Positions 6,677-8,163 of a stretch of DNA of 8,163 nt are shown here, piece after piece (position 1 is the stretch's first letter; each line of letters begins with the position of its first letter). The DNA is taken from the NCBI GenBank assembly GCA_031274665.1, contig JAISPV010000091.1:1-8163 (forward strand), read 5' to 3'. This stretch comes from Candidatus Methanoplasma sp. GTDB lineage: Archaea; Thermoplasmatota; Thermoplasmata; Methanomassiliicoccales; Methanomethylophilaceae. A program made the translations under genes and the position numbers. The notes under the pieces are model-generated. The model saw only the letters and a list, made by a program, of their open reading frames with translations, was not told the DNA's origin and did not search any database.

Positions 6677-7636
6677 ATTCCTGCTGAATCTCATGAATCC
6701 AGAGCAGCCGAACACTTCAATGCCTTTCTTCTCCCACACATCGCATATCCTGTTTATCCCGAGGGAGTCGGATGCCATATGGCCGGAGATGATCATGTTG
6801 ATATTGTGTTTCTTGGCTTCTTCCAGATGATTTTCCGGAAAATGCATTCCCACGACCGTTCCCACTCCCGCCGCGGCGAGCTTCTCGTATATCTCCTTCG
6901 GGCCAGACGTTCCGCCCGTCATCTTCGCTATTATCTTTCCGCAGCGGTTCTTCTTGCCGCCGGCCATTATCTTCGGCGGGTCGTTGTACTTTGAGGCCTG
7001 CCGGAACTCCGGCTCTTTCAAAAGTGTTTCCACCACATCCTCAAGATACTTGGGCTGCTCCTTTTCGATTAGGCTCTCCAAATAAAGCTGCACCATGTTG
7101 TCAGCCGGCGAGTGAATGTTGAACATCAGCACATCCAATAGTTTAGCGGCATCCACCGGCTGATTGTAATTGGAGCCCATGACATTCCTCGATACCTCAT
7201 CCATCCTTGTTTTGATGAGACCTTCAACGATGTTGATCGGTATCCCCACATCGTGGAACATGTCTGTCTGCATCCACATCACCTCCGGGAAAGGTGTCTT
7301 AGAAATACCTATCGGATGATGTGCGGCCACGGCGGAGATCTTTTGGCCTTTCTCCCTGAGCCGGTCCGCCAGCATTATCTCCCCCGTCCCGATATCGATG
7401 CCCCACATGAACCTCTCCGCCTCGGCCTCCTTCGCAAGGTCGGCCCCCCAGGAGAACCTGGAGTCTGCGTAAGGGTTCCATAATCTTTCCTGGTCGAAGA
7501 ATTCCTTCTTCTCGTCGGGAAGCTTCTCATACTCTTCTTTGGCGTTCTTGAGGACAAGTTCGACCTCTTCTTTTGGCCTCGGGTCGTTCTTTATACCTGT
7601 CTCTATCGCCAGTTTGTAGGCATCATAGACTTTCAT
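6674..7636 (-). CDS. NIF3/DUF34-like metal-binding protein
   Basis: This 320-residue protein resembles the NIF3 (NGG1-interacting factor 3, DUF34) family, whose members bind two metal ions and are suggested to be metal-dependent hydrolases; their true substrate is not settled. Likely metal ligands are His106-His107 in AVAAHHPIG (103-110) and His286 in IISGHMASD (282-290). The Glu that normally follows the second motif is an Asp (290). AGVGTVVGMHFPENH (256-270) resembles the family's GNxGxVxGxH segment. The double-His motif lies around residue 65 in ordinary NIF3 proteins but 106 here, so there is an N-terminal extension of about 40 mainly helical, charged residues. The middle (160-240) is also distinctive. 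The ATG at 7636 follows a TATA-like box by about 29 nt without a Shine-Dalgarno. It heads the operon nif3-orc1/cdc6-ncsA. The family call is moderately sure; a specific function is not. Confidence 0.8.
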   Translation of the reverse strand: MKVYDAYKLAIETGIKNDPRPKEEVELVLKNAKEEYEKLPDEKKEFFDQERLWNPYADSRFSWGADLAKEAEAERFMWGIDIGTGEIMLADRLREKGQKISAVAAHHPIGISKTPFPEVMWMQTDMFHDVGIPINIVEGLIKTRMDEVSRNVMGSNYNQPVDAAKLLDVLMFNIHSPADNMVQLYLESLIEKEQPKYLEDVVETLLKEPEFRQASKYNDPPKIMAGGKKNRCGKIIAKMTGGTSGPKEIYEKLAAAGVGTVVGMHFPENHLEEAKKHNINMIISGHMASDSLGINRICDVWEKKGIEVFGCSGFMRFSRN

Positions 7637-7660
7637 ATGACATTGGAAATGGTTAGAGCG

Positions 7661-7670
7661 TATAATTAAC
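7661..7670 (-). promoter_or_regulatory. TATA-like promoter of the nif3-cdc6-ncsA operon
   Basis: GTTAATTATA on the minus strand is centred about 29 nt upstream of the nif3 ATG at 7636, with no Shine-Dalgarno between. The spacing fits an archaeal TATA box for a transcript with a leader of zero to a few bases. It is the only promoter-like box I see for the three genes downstream. Confidence 0.5.
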
Positions 7671-7702
7671 CTTGTTTTCCGTGTACAACTTGCACCCTTT
7701 CT

Positions 7703-7885
7703 TCATTTCCGGATGTACCGGGCGTCCTTGTAACTGCCGATCTTCTTTATCTTCCCGCCTTTCTGAAGCTCCGACAGTTTTGCTTCTATTGCCGTAGGGC
7801 TTATGTCGGGTAAGAGCTCATTTATTCCTTTTTTGATATTGGGATTACACTGTTCAGGTGTCCAAAATGTGGAATTTACTGCATT
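7703..7885 (-). pseudogene. start-less C-terminal winged-helix remnant
   Basis: The frame is open for 60 codons between an upstream in-frame TAA (7888-7886) and TGA (7705-7703), yet contains no ATG, GTG or TTG. Its last 45 codons read as good protein: KKGINELLPDISP, then TAIEAKLSELQKGGKIKKIG, then SYKDARYIRK. That is a helix, an SPxxIxxxLxxLxxxGxIxxIG recognition-helix pattern and a wing with a basic end. This is the layout of the winged helix closing many Fic-family, AlbA_2/Schlafen-like and similar proteins. The codon choice (AAG, ATA, AGC) matches the local genes. I take it as the stranded 3' end of a gene whose body was deleted. Alternatives are a small protein using a rare start codon such as ATA or ATC, or a sequencing error upstream. 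The parent family cannot be fixed. Confidence 0.5.
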
Positions 7886-7913
7886 TTAGATATCTGAATA
7901 AAAACACCGCGGT

Positions 7914-7938
7914 ATCTTTATCAGAAACGGATAAATAT
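7914..7938. repeat. imperfect inverted repeat over a TATA box
   Basis: The arms ATCTTTATC (7914-7922) and GATAAATAT (7930-7938) are reverse complements at 8 of 9 positions, with a 7-nt spacer. The inner six bases match perfectly. The right arm coincides with the TATA box of the gene at 7959, the position of a repressor operator that would block TBP. The arm-to-arm spacing is close to one helical turn or slightly more, which would suit a dimeric regulator. Confidence 0.45.
7930..7938 (+). promoter_or_regulatory. TATA-like promoter of the Fe-S protein gene
   Basis: GATAAATAT is centred about 25 nt before the ATG at 7959, with no Shine-Dalgarno in the gap. This is the clearest TATA box and leaderless-type start in the window, and it supports the choice of start codon for the gene that follows. 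Confidence 0.6.
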
Positions 7939-7958
7939 CGCACGTTCAATGTGAATTC

Positions 7959-8163
7959 ATGGTCATTACGACAGAAATGGCATTGAATATGCCAAAGGGG
8001 CTTGGTGCGGCGTTGTCGGGCATTGCCACAAAGGGATCGCTGCGCGGCGCCCCTTATACAGCCGATCTTGATTACGTCCTGCCCGGAGCGAGGTCGGCGA
8101 TAGTGTTCGCCGTGCCGTTCGAACAAGAGCTCATCGAGCCTTTTCTGAGCAAAAAGGACTTCT
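7959..8163 (+). CDS. QueG/COG1600-like iron-sulfur protein, N-terminus
   Basis: This open frame runs off the right edge after 68 codons. It starts MVITTEMALNMPKGLGAAL and goes on through SGIATKGSLRGAP to a DYVLPGARSAIVFAVPF block (about 44-58). An early helix, a G-x-x-S/G-I-A strand and then LPGA(R/K)SxIVFxxPF is the usual opening of epoxyqueuosine-reductase-like proteins (COG1600), which later carry two [4Fe-4S] motifs and in QueG bind a cobamide. Archaea contain several members of this group with unknown roles, so queuosine chemistry should not be assumed. The Fe-S cysteines lie beyond the window. A TATA box sits about 25 nt upstream and overlaps an inverted repeat, suggesting a regulated, leaderless transcript of its own. 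That this is a gene is quite sure; the family is a moderate call. Confidence 0.72.
   Translation, partial: MVITTEMALNMPKGLGAALSGIATKGSLRGAPYTADLDYVLPGARSAIVFAVPFEQELIEPFLSKKDF

Larger units (their letters stand above)
7637..7958. other. intergenic region between nif3 and the Fe-S gene
   Basis: This 322-bp stretch separates two divergently transcribed genes. From left to right it holds the TATA-like box of the nif3 operon, a start-less coding remnant on the minus strand, two short 8-bp palindromes (AGATATCT at 7888-7895 and ACCGCGGT at 7906-7913), an inverted repeat and the TATA box of the gene at 7959. No RNA gene, terminator hairpin with T-tract or origin repeat was recognised. The part between 7886 and 7958 is noticeably A/T-rich. 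Confidence 0.6.

Noticed and set aside
6675..6677. TTG start one codon ahead of the orc1/cdc6 ATG
   Set aside because: Two ATG codons follow at once and one forms a TGATG overlap with an AGGA at proper distance.
7638..7653. CATTGGAAATG near nif3 as an ORB-like origin element
   Set aside because: Only a few bases agree with the ORB core, it is a single copy and it lacks the G-rich part.
7681..7695. GTGTACAACTTGCAC as a hairpin or terminator
   Set aside because: Only three bases at each end plus scattered positions pair, and no T-tract follows.
7854..8126. Minus-strand open frame of 90 codons at the right end
   Set aside because: It lies antisense to the Fe-S gene and across its promoter, with no recognisable domain; the plus strand has the better start, promoter and family match.

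Overview
The window looks like archaeal chromosome. An Orc1/Cdc6-type replication protein and an NcsA/TtuA-type tRNA thiolase are encoded. The clear starts of the outer genes lack a Shine-Dalgarno sequence and sit about 20-30 nt downstream of A/T-rich TATA-like boxes, as expected for leaderless archaeal transcripts. Arg codons are largely AGA/AGG and Ile is often ATA. Seven of the eight stop codons seen are TGA, one is TAA and none is TAG. A Thermoplasmatota lineage, possibly Methanomassiliicoccales-like, fits, but that is inference. I see no rRNA, tRNA, CRISPR array or insertion sequence.

Layout. (1) Positions 1-1327, minus strand: an AAA15/COG1106 (RloA/AbiLi-type) ATPase whose stop overlaps (TAATG) the start of a second gene. 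The first 25 codons of that gene, all that the window holds, resemble the beginning of RloB/AbiLii. This is a probable two-gene anti-phage (AbiL/RloAB-like) unit. (2) Positions 1328-1497: a divergent intergenic promoter region. (3) Positions 1498-4575, plus strand: a tight operon of serine O-acetyltransferase (cysE), cysteinyl-tRNA synthetase (cysS) and a BioB-like radical SAM protein of unknown substrate. (4) Positions 4562-7636, minus strand: a second tight operon transcribed as a NIF3/DUF34-like protein, then Orc1/Cdc6, then the NcsA/TtuA-type thiolase. Its last gene overlaps the radical SAM gene tail to tail by 14 bp. (5) Positions 7637-7958: a non-coding stretch with the nif3 promoter, a start-less fragment that reads like the C-terminal winged helix of a lost protein, and the promoter of the last gene. 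(6) Position 7959 to the window end: the N-terminal part of an iron-sulfur protein related to epoxyqueuosine reductase (COG1600-like).

How the genes fit together. The plus-strand operon makes O-acetylserine for cysteine and charges tRNA with cysteine. The facing minus-strand gene thiolates tRNA. The centre of the window is therefore about sulfur and tRNA, with a radical SAM enzyme of unknown role in the middle. The pairing of nif3 with orc1/cdc6 has no obvious functional explanation. The most notable accessory content is the ATPase/RloB-like pair at the left edge, which is visibly more A/T-rich than the housekeeping genes.
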